From positions 1 to 64,000 of the forward strand of contig NMRA01000566.1 in assembly GCA_002633005.1 (NCBI GenBank): a stretch of DNA of 64,000 nt, given 5' to 3'. The notes beneath the pieces were generated by a model, which was not told the origin of the DNA, did not search any database, and saw only the letters and a list, made by a program, of their open reading frames with translations. The position numbers were made by a program, and so were the translations under genes. This DNA is from Phoronis australis. Its lineage: Eukaryota > Phoronida > Phoronidae. This document shows positions 32,101 through 43,827 of this stretch, in pieces (positions within the stretch are counted from its first letter, which is position 1; the number at the start of each line of letters is the position of its first letter).

Positions 32101-35100
32101 CAAAGTAACATAAAAACGCGCAAAATTAATCGTTACAATATCGTAAATGGTTTTGACACGTTTTGGACCGAGCATGAGGCCTTTTTTTGATAACTCTCCA
32201 AGTTGTGTAGATTATACTGGTTAAAACAGGACAGTCAAATTTCCTGGAAGCCAAGGATGTCAAATAAGATATGTGATATCTTTGTAGCCCAGCTTTGAAT
32301 GAGCTTGTAATTCTAGGAATAGGTGCTCAAACTGAACACCAAGACATGAGATATTGAAAGTTACGCAGTACCCGTCTTGGAAAAATGTCCAAAGCAAAAA
32401 ACTTGTAGGGTCTAATTAATTTGATTTAATAGACTGGGTCACGTAACAAGGCGAAATCTTGAAAACGATGTTAGATCCTTTTCATAATATTAATTACCTT
32501 ACTTTCTTTTAATTCAACATTTTTGTGAAAATAAAAGTGCTGTCATTGAATAATACGTCAAGCAAGGCGTGAAACAATTTACAAACGATTCTTAACGGCG
32601 TGCACTACATAAAACATATAACCTGAGTGTCACATGAACTCGATAAGCCATGTCAGAGCAGTTAATTTCCTAATTTAGCCTAACGTGAGCATTTTTCTAT
32701 GCCGGGTCTTACATAACCTTTAAGATACTGGTTGCGCTTTGTTTTAGTTAAAACTTTCGGAGAAACCGGGATTTCAACGCAGATTAATTCGGTCAAAACT
32801 GAATCTCAATGCTCATTCAACCCAACTCCAAACATTTGAAAACGTATTTGAATTTAATATGTTTTTCCTTTTTACATTTTATTTTTGGTGGGCACCACCA
32901 CCTAAAATGACCAACATAGTGAATGACGGCTGACTCATACATACTCACTTAATGGCCGCCATTAACTTATGTGGAAACCTCCGACAACTTACAAAAATCT
33001 AAGAAATTCAAAGTAAAAGAAACCAAACACAAAAAAGGTTAAAAGTTGCTAATATTTTAGTGATATACAGTATTTCGACTGACGAAACTCAACCTATGTG
33101 CCAAGTTTATGAATGTTAAGGGGAGATTATAGCTTTAAATATTTTAACTCTTGCTGTTCAGTCTATTATTGCCATATTTCCATGGGGACGTACCGGCTTC
33201 CTTCATCTATAAGCCCCATGAACCACTCGATCGGTGACTCCAATGCCGCGACCGACACCCGACGCAGAGGTGTTTATACAAAACTAAAGATCAGATATTA
33301 ACTAACGCGTAGAATTTGAAAGGTGAAGTTTACCCTTAAACAATCTCTCTCCAGCGCCTCCGATGGCCTTAGAGATCTTGTGAATGAATGCATTACTTAG
33401 TTAAGGTTGTGTAGCACGCTAGACGTATCTAAAATGGATGATCGAACTCAAGTGAAACATTCAGGTATTGTGCTTCATACGCTTTCCCCCAAAACGCTGT
33501 TAGGAATTGTAAGGCAAGGCAGTTTACGTTATGAATGCAAGAAGAAAAGAGACGGAGCGTGAAATAAAATAAAAGAATAAGTTGCGAATAAAAAACTGCT
33601 GTCCACGTCAGAGGACAGTTAGCATGAGAACCGCGAAAACCACATCAAAAATTATGGACATTGATGTTGAATCTTAACTGTACATGTATTTTTGCATTGA
33701 AAACAAGGAGAAACTTCACGAACGGCCTGAACCACGTTCAAAGAAGCATTGTGTTGTACGAGATGACATGATCATGTGTGTCTCAACAGTCAGTGAGTGC
33801 GGTAAAGCAACCGCCATAGCAACATTATGATTATACTCTGACATGTGCACGCAGAAAACAGCTCCCTTAAATTTGGAGGATTGGCACCGGCAATGGATAA
33901 GAACTGGTTGGTGTTAAGTAATTATTCAAAAAGCATTAAATACGGAAGCACAACCTGAACCCAAAGTTTTGAGATTTTTTTCTCTTTACTGAAATTTTCT
34001 AATCACTGGCTGCGCTGGATTGTCATTGCGGATTCCGCGAGGTCAATTTGCTAAAACTTCTGATTGGTTTTCTGTGGCAACCTCCGGCTTATAGACCAAA
34101 TAGCTGTCTTAGCCAGTTGACCCGATGGAGCCGGCGATTGGTTAATTAAGTGAAGTCACTGTGTCTTGACGAAGATATGGAAGTGGCATGATCACGTTTA
34201 AATGCTATTTTTAGATTATCACAGACAGATTTGCTCGTTCGGACGGAAATACAGACAACTGCAGCGACCTCCGTAACTACTGCGGCGGAGCGTTCAAGGG
34301 CATCGTCAACAACCTCGACTATATCGAAGGCTTAGGTGAACGACCTAAATGTGACAACATTACCGTCATAGCAAATGCAAAATATTATAAAAAACGGTGA
34401 TAATGGTGTAGATAGGCTTTTTCGTGACAAGCAGTGCACACTGCAACATTTAAGTCATAAATACATGTAGCTTTTAAGCGGCTTGATATATCCACTTCAC
34501 CCGAAATAAGCCAACTTTGATTTCGACACCTGCAACTAGTGTATGAAGCTGTTTGATTGCCTTTACCTGGAATAGAATTGGTTACTAAACTTGGAATGAA
34601 TTGGCAATTCACTAGCCTTCGTGTAAAATGACTTGCTGTTAACACAGGTCAAGTTTTTGAGTCGGTGTTATACTGTACGAAGTAGTAACAAAAACTCTGT
34701 TCTCAAAGCTAGAAATTATTTTGAATTTCAGTAGGGAGCAAGATGAGACTGGTATTACAACGGTATAAGATCTAAATCAAAAGGTGTTTTGACAAACGTT
34801 GCTGAAATATTGCATCTTTAAAGATTGTTATTGAAGCAGTGGCAATCCGTGTATTTAAAAGGCACTCAGTGTGTGTAGACAGCCTGCATCAGTTGGTAGA
34901 ATTTGTTTTTGTCATAATAGAAATATTTTACTTCTCTACTTCATCCCAGTCTCTTGCTCTTCCGTTTTTGTTATCATTGATGGTGACATCATAATTTCAT
35001 GTCCCCGTCTTTTTAGGCGTCAACGCAATCTGGATCTCGCCTGTCGTTGAGCAGACGGATGGTGGATATCATGGCTATTGGGCCAAAGACCTCACAAAAA

Positions 35101-38100
35101 TCAACAGCCATTTTGGAACGGCAGACGACCTGAAGAATCTGGTGGCCGAATGTAACAAAAGAGACATCTGGGTAATGGTCGACGTGTAAGTACCCAAGCA
35201 CCGAGCGCTAACGGTGGCCTGCTCCTTAACACAAGATCCTATTGAAGCCAGCTAGTGAAAGCGTGAGAGATTGCGTCCTTTGCTATTACTGCAAGGCGAT
35301 ATCTCGCGAAAATTTGGGTGATCTCGCCTAACATGCATGAGTTCGACGTTTCTGAATGCCGCTTAGACTCAAGAAAGCAAATTTAATTACGTGACCAATT
35401 TTCATGAATCATTGAGGATGTTACTTACATGTATAGCAGTGTGCATTTGCCATCGTAACATAAATCTACGAAAAATAACTTACTGAGAGACTAAAATTGA
35501 CGGGTGGTAGGAGACGTTTCGGCCTGGTCCGCCAGGATATTTCCCGCCGTAAGCTTGGTAAGGATGTCACTGTAGAGGAGAGACATTTGAACACCACGGT
35601 TCCGAGTCAAAAGATCCTTCAGATACTCCAGTTATAGACAAAAACATGACGGACCAGGCCAAAACGTCTGCCAACACCCGTCAATTTGTAGTCTCTCAGA
35701 AAGAGATTTCGCTATATTTACCATGTCATCGAGAAACAGTGATCGACATGTCTTCCAGAATAGTAACATTAAGTTTAAAGCGAATTAATATAACTTATTT
35801 CGCATCATGTGTGTTTCGTTTTAAAGATGAAAGACGAATTCATGGACATTTCCTTACATGACCTTAACCTAGACCGATACCCAATTACATATCGGGTGTC
35901 GTAAATGTGTATGTTATCTCTTGTAAAATAATTAACTGTAGTGCCGTGACCCTGATATTGCCATTACAACCTAAAATATATATTATACTTTTGTTGTTTT
36001 GTCTGTCCCCAATAGTTCTATAATTTAGAAGTGCTGTTTTTGCGGAAGTTAATTTAGAATTGCCTGTACATGTATTTAAAACGTTTGCGTTGTTAGGTGT
36101 TGAATAGTTTTTGACTAAGATATTGTCCAGCTTGTAAACCATGACATATTTTTCAGCGTTGCTAACCACATGGGTTATCCACCTGGATGCCCCGGATGTT
36201 CGGCTTCAGCAAACGTCAACTTCACAGGCTTCAATCCTTTCAACAAACCGGAATATTTCCACAACTATTGTATAATAAATGATTGGTCGAACCAGGGTGA
36301 AGTAAGTTGAGTACAAGTAACAACCACATGTTTGATAATTAGGGGCGGATGAAGGATGCCATTTGGAGCGGGGTGTCTGACATTGTTAAATATAACTTTA
36401 ACATTTTTTCGAGTGTAGCATGAACATGAATTGTCAATAGCACACGGTATTCAGAAGCCCTGAACGCCTTCTGGATCCATGTGGTTAGCTTAGGACGATG
36501 TGAGTCAAGTTAACTCTTTAATGCTTTGGTATATTTCTACTGTCTGAGGCTTACTAAATGTTAAAAGGTAACTGGTACCATAATTTACTGAGTTAACCGT
36601 CAGACGCGATTGGTTACAACTAATATCGCGTTTAGATTTGCGACGTTTATTTGGAGAAAGCAGACATGGCGTCTAATCAGAAGGCAGATGAGATGCTTAA
36701 AATGGGCTTTCTCAAGCTGGCAATAAGGCTATAATTCTTTCTATGAACTGGTCGAGGTGGACTGTAACAAGATCAGTGGAAGTCTGACGGTCTTTCTCAT
36801 CCAATGTTTTCACACCGCAGATCAGCCCGGCGATTTGCCTTGGCTATTAAAATTCATATCATATTTAAAGTGCACATACATATATAACCACAGAACTGTA
36901 GTTCCATGATATTAACTGTCTCTACGATATCGGTGTCTTTTTTAAGGTTGAAAACTGCCGTTTGGCTGACTTGCCAGATTTGAATCAAGAAAACCCGTAT
37001 GTCCGCACCACTTTGAAAACCTGGGTACACGATTTGGTCGACACGTACAAGTTTGACGGTATTCGGATTGACACAATACCAGAGGTAAGCTATCATTCCC
37101 TAATGTTAATGTATTCAACAGTGATGATAAGCTAATGTGACTGACGATTTACAGAAGGATATGTTGAAAAGCTACATGTAGGCAAACATGAAGATTGAAT
37201 GACGACAGCGGCATGTACGACGACTTTTTAACCAATGGTGGTGACTTATTACATGATGTCGGTTCCACGTCGGTTTCCATGAAAAATACAATGGCAGCTC
37301 AAACGACAACCGTGTGATGGCCTTGATAAAAGTGACGATGGAAACCATCGGATTGACAGCGAAAGATGGTAGCTGATGGTTAATGAAGGCGATAATTATA
37401 ATGAAAACATTAAAAAGCCATGGAATACAATGTAGCTGAATTTCGTTCCAAAATTCAAAAAAAATCATAACTATCACCATGAACTTTCAAAATAGAATTT
37501 AAAAGAAACCCGAGCACATTTAGCTAATTGCATTTAATTACACAGTGACACTGAGTACGTTCCTAAACAGCATGAGTCAATTCGCTTCCGAAAATGACCG
37601 ATAGAGGCCTGCGGTCTAATGTCTCCGAGCTCAAACTCGGATTTCTTGTTGTACTATTTTAGTACATACAGGGTATCGGTCTATGAGAGTGGAGAACAGA
37701 AAACGTCTAAAGTTATTAGGATTTCAAATTCGGATTACAAGACCCCTGTGCCCCGATGCATGAAACAGTCCCAAATAGGGACTCAGCTAAGTTCTCCAAA
37801 TTTGTTCCCTATTTGTTTTGTTCTTTTCTCAGAGATGTAGTATTTTTTCCATTTTTATCTTTATCGCTGATTCCTCCTTGACTCATTACGTTTCTTAATA
37901 ATTTAATTCAAAACTGAGCCGTTAATTAATTTAAAATAATCAGGGACTTAGTCCTTAAATTAGGGGCATTGCATGAAACATTCCTACATGTACTTATTTT
38001 CAGCAATATTGAGAATTTAATGCAGACTTCACTCTCGATTCGTATCAAAGCCAAAACTTGACTTTGTAATGAGACAAACAACATAAGAAAGGACAATCAC

Positions 38101-41100
38101 TGTTTTCACAAACTCACAAATACGAAGTACTCTGTAGATTTAGGAAATTATTTCGGACTGTTTCATGCAACCGGGCACTGGACCCTAGTCGACACAGGGA
38201 TCCATTGTGGAGACTTCAGATGTTTACTGGTAATAATCGGAGGGCGTCACGTACGAAGCCGCACTCAAAATACTGCAGAAAGTGAACACCTGGCGGGGGA
38301 AATTAGTCGCTACCTACATTAGCACGAAGCCGCGAGAGATGAATTTTCCATTCTTCGACGACAAACAAAACAAAACGCTGTCTGGGCGACCTTACGTAAA
38401 GTGACGGAATTTACCTGAGGTTGTCGGTTCTCCACTTCAGCTTTTTTCTTTCTTTCATTTTCGGCTGCTGCCAACTATGCGTCGTTTATGAGGGACAGGA
38501 CTTTTGCAACCTCCATACCAGGCTTCCTTGTTTTGGCGACCTCAGCCTTTGCCGGGTCACATTTAGTGAGTTGGCGTTTTGTTAAGCGCCGGACCCTGTA
38601 ACTATTTAGCCATTAGCCGATGGCTCTCATCTGTGCTATTGTTTCAATATTGCAATTTTACTCTACAAGGTTCCCAAAGACTTCTGGTCGGAGTTCGGTA
38701 AATCTGCCGGCGTATTTCAAATTGGCGAAGTGGACAACGGTGACCCCTCTTACGTGGGACCGTATCAGGGTCCACTAACCGCCGTACTCAACTACCCATT
38801 CTTCTTCACCTTCAGGGACGTGTTTGGAAACAAGAAGTCGATGAGAGGCATAACGGACAGATATGGACAAGAGGTTTGTTAATGACACCCGTGTATAGCC
38901 GTGGTTTGAGCTCCAGGTTCAAATTCTTACCACGCTGGAAGTCAGTTCAACGCAGTACAAATGCGTTTTGTTCTTGTCTCCACTTGATAAAAAGCATGTA
39001 TAAATTTCGCTTCACGAGTCAAATCTATCCTAGGACACCATGAGGACCGGTCTTGTGCGCCTTAACCATCAGGACTTACTTTAGACATGCGCGTGTCTTC
39101 TACACCTTTTAAGAACTTGTGGGCTGTTTACAAAATAGTTGACCTACGCGGTGGTATTAATAGTACTTGTATGCATAACTGACGCATAAATCTCAAGCAT
39201 CTGAATTGTGTAAATTGCTCTACATGTATATGGCCTTGAAAATAAACATTGTCCGAACAAAATGTCATATCGATTTGATTTCAGAGCCAGCATTTCCAAG
39301 ATTTGTCTATCCTCGGTGGATTCGTTGATAACCACGACAATCCCAGATTTCTTAGCGGAAACGACGACTGGACAGCATTGAAAAATGCCCTTGCCTTCAA
39401 TATCATGGCGCAGGTTTGCACTTCTTCACGTTTGGTTCTTAATTTAATAGTCACGAGAAGTTTGTGGTAGTTGAAGACATCAATGACTTATCACTTGTTA
39501 TCTGAATCAGAAGACACAGTTTCAAGGGAGGCAGAAACGCTCCTCTGAATCAATTTTATGTTCTTTACTCGAGGGACATGTGTCTTTTGTGAGGTATATA
39601 GACCACCTATTTTTATGGAATCTTTGCCTATGAACTGTTGGTCGAGCATTTCCTAGTTGGAGGTGTCGGTTTTGAGCAGAAATAGGTTTTTACATTACAA
39701 CTCAATATCAACCTTATACTCAAGTAAACTACTAAAAATCGTTTTTTAATCCATTTACATCTTCTTGATATCTCATATGCGCGACATGATAGAATAATAG
39801 AAAGTTTCCCTGGTGCCCTAAAACCTCATGACTCTGAATAGCCACCGGAATAGGCCCATCTTTTCAGTTCAAAGAGACTTCTCCAGGTTAATGCATATTC
39901 CAGACGTGCCTTTGGTCCGCATGTTCTTGCGAAAACTATCGCTAGATCATTGCTTATCATTTTAACCCTCCTCAGTCGTCAACAATGCCGCGTTTGGACC
40001 TTCTCCTCCGTTAATTAGTAATTGATAGGTTTTTCGACATGAATGTATTTCTTCTCAATCTTTTACAGTGGATTCCTATAATTTATTACGGCACAGAGCA
40101 AGCATTTAAAGGTGGTAACGACCCAAACAACAGGGAAACACTGTGGCCGCATTACGACAATAAGCACCTTATGTACCAGGTTGGTCACGCAATGTGAATT
40201 GTCCAGGAAAAGTATTTCGACTAATTGTACATTCTTCTAATATTAGAATGTATTTATTTGCACAACTCTAGCCAAGAGCTGGTCTGTAATGTAATCTGGG
40301 CGCAAAATAGTATTATAGTGTGTTAACGTTGAAAAAATCTGAGGTCGTACGTTAAAACAACTCCGAAGTTCAAGAACAAATTCTTTGCCATACATCCCAA
40401 ACACGAAATTATGGAGCATGGTTGTGAGGAGATGAGATATCGGCAATGAAACGATAAGCATATTACTTCAATTCTCTAAAATATGCCTGATTTCTAAAAC
40501 CGATTTGCAGTTCATCCGAACCGTCACATCCTTCAGAAAAAGTCTAGGAACAGGTTTCTTCGAATCCAAACAGCAAGAGAGATGGGTTGACGATGACTTT
40601 TATCTGTTTACAAGAGGACCAGACGAGAAGGTAAGCAGGTGACGTCATTAAACCTGCTGCAGAGAAATTCTACATTATTATTTATATCTGATATACAGTA
40701 ATTGAGGAATTCGAAATCGTGGGAAGAGTTTCGTATGTATATGCAAGATGCTTGCAATTAAAGGTAATGGGATCATATGCGTCGTTAACAATGCACGGTA
40801 ATATCTGACAAAAATATGCGTGATCTCATAAGAAACTTGATCCACGGAACGCATCCCTGATGAAAAATACAGGTATTTAGATGACATAAAGAGCGCTATA
40901 TTTCCGTGTACAAAAACAGGGACAGCGGTCTAGTTTTTGTACTCGAAACCCATCTCGAAATTATTTTTGGCATTTTCCATTTTATTTAATGCTAAGTCAA
41001 GAAAAGTGTCCAGTTATTCTGTACCCGAATTTTGGTTGATGAGTGTGATTTTTTGTCCGAATTTGCCTTTGATGACCCTTAGATTTGAGCTGCAAACTCA

Positions 41101-42929
41101 AGTTCAGCATTGAAATTTCAGCATTAATATTGGGATGACTCAATACACACTAGGATTACACAGTTATTCCAACCCATTCCCAACTCCGTAAATCTATTCA
41201 AGAGTCTATTAAAGTCCAAGCAGTTAAATTAATGTGCTTGTAAATCACTGTAATATTTTACTACAATGTTTTATACACCGTAACACTCTTCAACAACCTG
41301 TAATGAGAAGACCTTTTCTTTGAGCAACGAGAACAATTGTGAAGTTGCGTGACCTGAGAGTTCTGGGATAGCTGTACTTTCATTTGAGGGTGTAATTCCG
41401 TACATTCTGCGCGAAATATAGATTGAAGCTCGTCTTGAAGCTTTAATAAGCGAAAATCTTGGCACCGAGAGTATAAACATCGACAAGATCCTGGGGCGCG
41501 CTGTAACAAGCACTTAGGACTCATTGAAGACTGTCAAGGTGTAAAGTGTATTGTATTATATTATTACAGTGAGTTACAAGCATGTGACGGCTTGAATTTT
41601 AATAGACTCTTTAACAGAGTAACGGTGTTGTGAATGGGTTATTCACCTAAGCTTTTATATACTCGAGAATAGAAAATAGATCCTTATCCCGAGTTCGCAC
41701 AAAAGTAGAATATAGGTTGATTTAGACCCAGGATTCTAGTGTACACCCAGTCGCACATTGAGCGTTTTCCCAGTCATTTCATCTAGGGTATATGTTAGTG
41801 GCAAAAATAGCAATTTGAGAACCGTACACGTTTCACTGTTTTACTTTACCAGCACTCACTTGAGCTCCAGTGGTCAAGACTCCAATATGAAGACTGATTG
41901 CGGATTTTAAATTCCCGTTTCTCCTAATGCATTCGAACTTTGCTACGCGACTTGCAGACGAAAATACTCTCGTTTTTAGACACGGTGCCTGTCTATAAAT
42001 AACGATTTACAGACGATTTACAGAGGGGATTGTAAGGGATAAGCTAACGACTTGACTAGCGTAGGTCTATTTATTACAACAGAAATATTCATTTTTCTAG
42101 GTCGTGGTTGCTTTGACAAGGAATGGTTCAGGGTCACAGCTGCAAAGGACTATTCCCAATTTACCCCACAACGACGGCACAAGTAAGTGAAAACTTCAGA
42201 AATGCCAATTTTCCGTAAGCCATGGAACTACACTTTTGTGGACCGTATCCTCAAAGTCCAGATCAAAATCATTCACTACACCCAATATCAGAGCAGGGAG
42301 GTCTAACCGGTATACTCGAAAGCGGATTCGAACTTATTTTTTGACATTTTCCGTTCTACTCCAATATAAAGTCAAGATAGTTTGTGCTAAAGTACAGTAC
42401 GTGTATGGTTTAACTCGAAGTGCATCAACTATTTGTAAACAGTACACGATAGTGCTTAGTCATCAGCATTTATCTCATAAAAATCGGAATTCCAGTGATT
42501 TAAAAGACTCAAAAGTGGGTTATAATTATATGTAACTCAGCGTTTCACATTTCGATTTCAGAGCTCACCAATATTTTCGACCCTAGCGACCAAATCACGT
42601 GCACGCAGGGGAAAATCACAGTGAGCATTACTAACGGCCAGCCCAAAATCTATTTTGCTGGTACCGTACCGCCACTTCCCGAGCTACCAACAAGACCGCC
42701 AACAACTAGCCGAAGGCCGTCCACCACATCATCGTTTCCTACCAAGTCGTCCACGCAGTCGCAAAAATCCAAAACTGTCAAAAAGTCGCATAAAATTGAG
42801 CCAGACGCAGGAACACTGGCAGTCATCGTCATCGTGAGCATTAGTTTAAGCGCTGTACTCACCGCAATATTAATTTTAGTGATATTGAAGAAGACTGGTT
42901 TCCGTTTCCGGTACGAGGTTATACGCTAG
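29026..42929 (+). CDS. membrane-anchored fungal-type alpha-amylase (GH13_1-like), complete eleven-exon gene
   Basis: Exons: 29026-29130, 34215-34335, 35017-35185, 36157-36301, 36947-37084, 38670-38873, 39285-39413, 40069-40179, 40511-40630, 42101-42182, 42562-42929; 563 aa with consistent phases. Residues 1 to about 22 form a signal peptide. The catalytic barrel resembles Aspergillus Taka-amylase throughout: [34 protein letters not shown]13 regions: DVVANH (131-136), GIRIDTIPE with nucleophile Asp222, GEV with acid/base Glu246, FVDNHDNP with Asp312. It should hydrolyse internal alpha-1,4 bonds of starch or glycogen. Odd points: Lys-His after the nucleophile in Taka-amylase is Pro-Glu here, and after a short C domain comes a Ser/Thr/Pro-rich stalk (about 478-523), a membrane helix (about 527-550) and a basic tail ending RFRYEVIR. 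The usual animal amylase is GH13_24 and looks different. Tandem animal genes and many introns argue against contamination. Confidence 0.92.
29131..34214 (+). other. amylase intron 1 (5.1 kb)
   Basis: AT-rich, with stops in all frames. Open frames at 30846-31061, 31143-31385 and 33113-33301 lack splice context. No recognised gene or repeat. Confidence 0.6.
34215..34335 (+). CDS. amylase exon 2
   Basis: Acceptor gctatttttag. Codes [25 protein letters not shown] and NNLDYIEGL. Donor g|gtgaac, phase 1. Confidence 0.9.
35017..35185 (+). CDS. amylase exon 3
   Basis: Acceptor tctttttag. Codes [29 protein letters not shown] and reaches the Asp131-Val of region I. Donor gt|gtaagt, phase 2. Confidence 0.92.
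35483..35699. mobile_element. 217-bp MITE with ~50-bp terminal inverted repeats in amylase intron 3
   Basis: The left arm (35483-35532, ctgagagacta...acgggtgg...cctggtccg) is complementary to 35650-35699 (cggaccaggcc...acacccgtcaa...gtctctcag) with few mismatches. There is no coding sequence between. A non-autonomous DNA element is likely. No clear target duplication. Confidence 0.7.
36157..36301 (+). CDS. amylase exon 4
   Basis: Acceptor atttttcag. Completes region I (VVANHMG), then a Cys- and Gly-rich loop ([10 protein letters not shown]), [14 protein letters not shown] and NDWSNQGE. Donor gaa|gtaagt, phase 0. Confidence 0.9.
36947..37084 (+). CDS. amylase exon 5 (nucleophile exon)
   Basis: Acceptor tgtcttttttaag. 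Codes [19 protein letters not shown] and [11 protein letters not shown]; Asp222 is the nucleophile and Arg220 is the conserved chloride/active-site Arg of GH13. The two residues normally Lys-His in Taka-amylase read Pro-Glu (cca gag). Donor gag|gtaagc. Confidence 0.92.
37746..38179. mobile_element. 434-bp MITE with 32-bp inverted ends in amylase intron 5
   Basis: 'cctgtgccccgatgcatgaa...' at the left and the reverse complement of 38147-38179 at the right (ccagtgcccggttgcatgaa...) agree at 28 of 32 positions. An internal partial copy of the end stands at 37964-37982 (gcattgcatgaaacattcc). A relative of the left end is at 19249. No coding sequence. Confidence 0.68.
38670..38873 (+). CDS. amylase exon 6 (acid/base exon)
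   Basis: Acceptor tttactctacaag. Codes [26 protein letters not shown] with Glu246, and [10 protein letters not shown]. Donor gag|gtttgt, phase 0. Confidence 0.92.
39285..39413 (+). CDS. amylase exon 7 (third catalytic Asp)
   Basis: Acceptor gatttgatttcag. Codes [17 protein letters not shown] with Asp312 (transition-state stabiliser), then [12 protein letters not shown]. Donor cag|gtttgc. Confidence 0.92.
40069..40179 (+). CDS. amylase exon 8
   Basis: Acceptor aatcttttacag. Codes [19 protein letters not shown] and [11 protein letters not shown], matching the Taka GIPIIYAGQEQ..GGNDPANREATW block. Donor cag|gttggt. Confidence 0.92.
40511..40630 (+). CDS. amylase exon 9
   Basis: Acceptor aaccgatttgcag. 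Codes [17 protein letters not shown] and [13 protein letters not shown], the end of the barrel and start of the C domain. Donor aag|gtaagc. Confidence 0.85.
40928..41062 (+). repeat. dispersed repeat, copy 2 of the tactcgaaa family
   Basis: 'ggtctagtttttgtactcgaaaccc' with 'ggcattttccattttatt' and 'aatgctaagtcaagaa'. Related to 5162-5240 and 42286-42430. In amylase intron 9. Confidence 0.5.
42101..42182 (+). CDS. amylase exon 10
   Basis: Acceptor atttttctag. Codes [19 protein letters not shown] and NLPHNDGT, part of the C domain. Donor aa|gtaagt, phase 1. Confidence 0.85.
42286..42430 (+). repeat. dispersed repeat, copy 3 of the tactcgaaa family
   Basis: 'ggtctaaccggtatactcgaaagc', 'gacattttccgttctact' and 'aaagtcaagatag' match 40928-41062. 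In amylase intron 10. Confidence 0.5.
42562..42929 (+). CDS. amylase exon 11 (stalk, membrane anchor, stop)
   Basis: Acceptor cgatttcag. The end of the C domain ([18 protein letters not shown]) is followed by a Pro/Ser/Thr-rich stalk ([20 protein letters not shown]), a basic patch, a helix of about 24 hydrophobic residues ([15 protein letters not shown]...) and a short basic tail; TAG at 42927-42929. Typical of a type I membrane protein with an O-glycosylated stalk. Confidence 0.88.
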
Positions 42930-43827
42930 TGCATAATTTCTTTAATCTACGAGGAACAATTTCTTATTAAATGAGCGTGCAGATTATTGTATACGAAGTA
43001 CAAAGTTGTGATAAGTGAGTTTATGCAATGTGATTTCTAATTAGGTTACAGTTAATTTAGGTTTTGGATCGTGCTTTACATGTATTTAGAGTCTTTGTAG
43101 TAAAATAGAATTGTAAATATCAATTTAAAATAAATTAGTTTTTTAACCATTAGTGTGTCATGAAATTTGCATGTTTCTTGTCTTAGTTAGGACAGCGATT
43201 CCACAGTAAAGGTACCTACTCTGGTATTTAATTTGTCTTGAACGCTCTAGGACACAAACATTGGAGTGAGCAAGCCAGTTTCATCAATAGAATCAAATTA
43301 TTGTTTCTTTAAAGTTGGTAAACCCTTGCGTTACGTGAGTTCACATGACATAATCGTTATATCTCTCTGGTCTACACGTGCGTTTAGGACATGCGCCTCT
43401 TGTGGATTGAAACGAACGATTTCAGCCGCTGACTCTACTTTTGGTAAAACAGTAGAATCTGCACTGTTTTGCATAAAGCTTCAAAAGTTTAAAGAGGCAT
43501 GGGACATGAAAGTTAGTCAAACATACCTTTTAAACAATTTCTATTAATAAAAGTACCGTTTCGCAACCTCTACTGAAGAGTTATTCACTTTCCCTGTGTG
43601 GGATTTTCCAGAAAAAATCACAAACTTCACATTTTTAATTACGCGTTAAGGAAAAACTATGTAGTCACCACAGAGTTTCTAATTCCCTCCCATTTATTAT
43701 GTATGCGAGCATGCGTTCACGGTCATTTGACAAACAGCAGACACACAAGATTGATATTAATGGAGAATGTTACCCAATTTAATTAGTATTTTTACCGTCT
43801 TAATCGGTCTATATACACATCGCCTCT
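42930..43827. other. amylase 3' untranslated region and spacer
   Basis: The 3' untranslated region runs to about 43150. Beyond it no exon is supported; the open frame at 43266-43547 has no match. Confidence 0.5.
43129..43134 (+). terminator. poly(A) signal of the amylase gene
   Basis: AATAAA in 'ttaaaataaattag', 200 bases after the stop codon, followed by T-rich and GT-containing sequence. Confidence 0.6.

Noticed and set aside
43266-43547. 93-codon open frame after the amylase gene
   Set aside because: No motif, no splice sites, lies in the 3' spacer.
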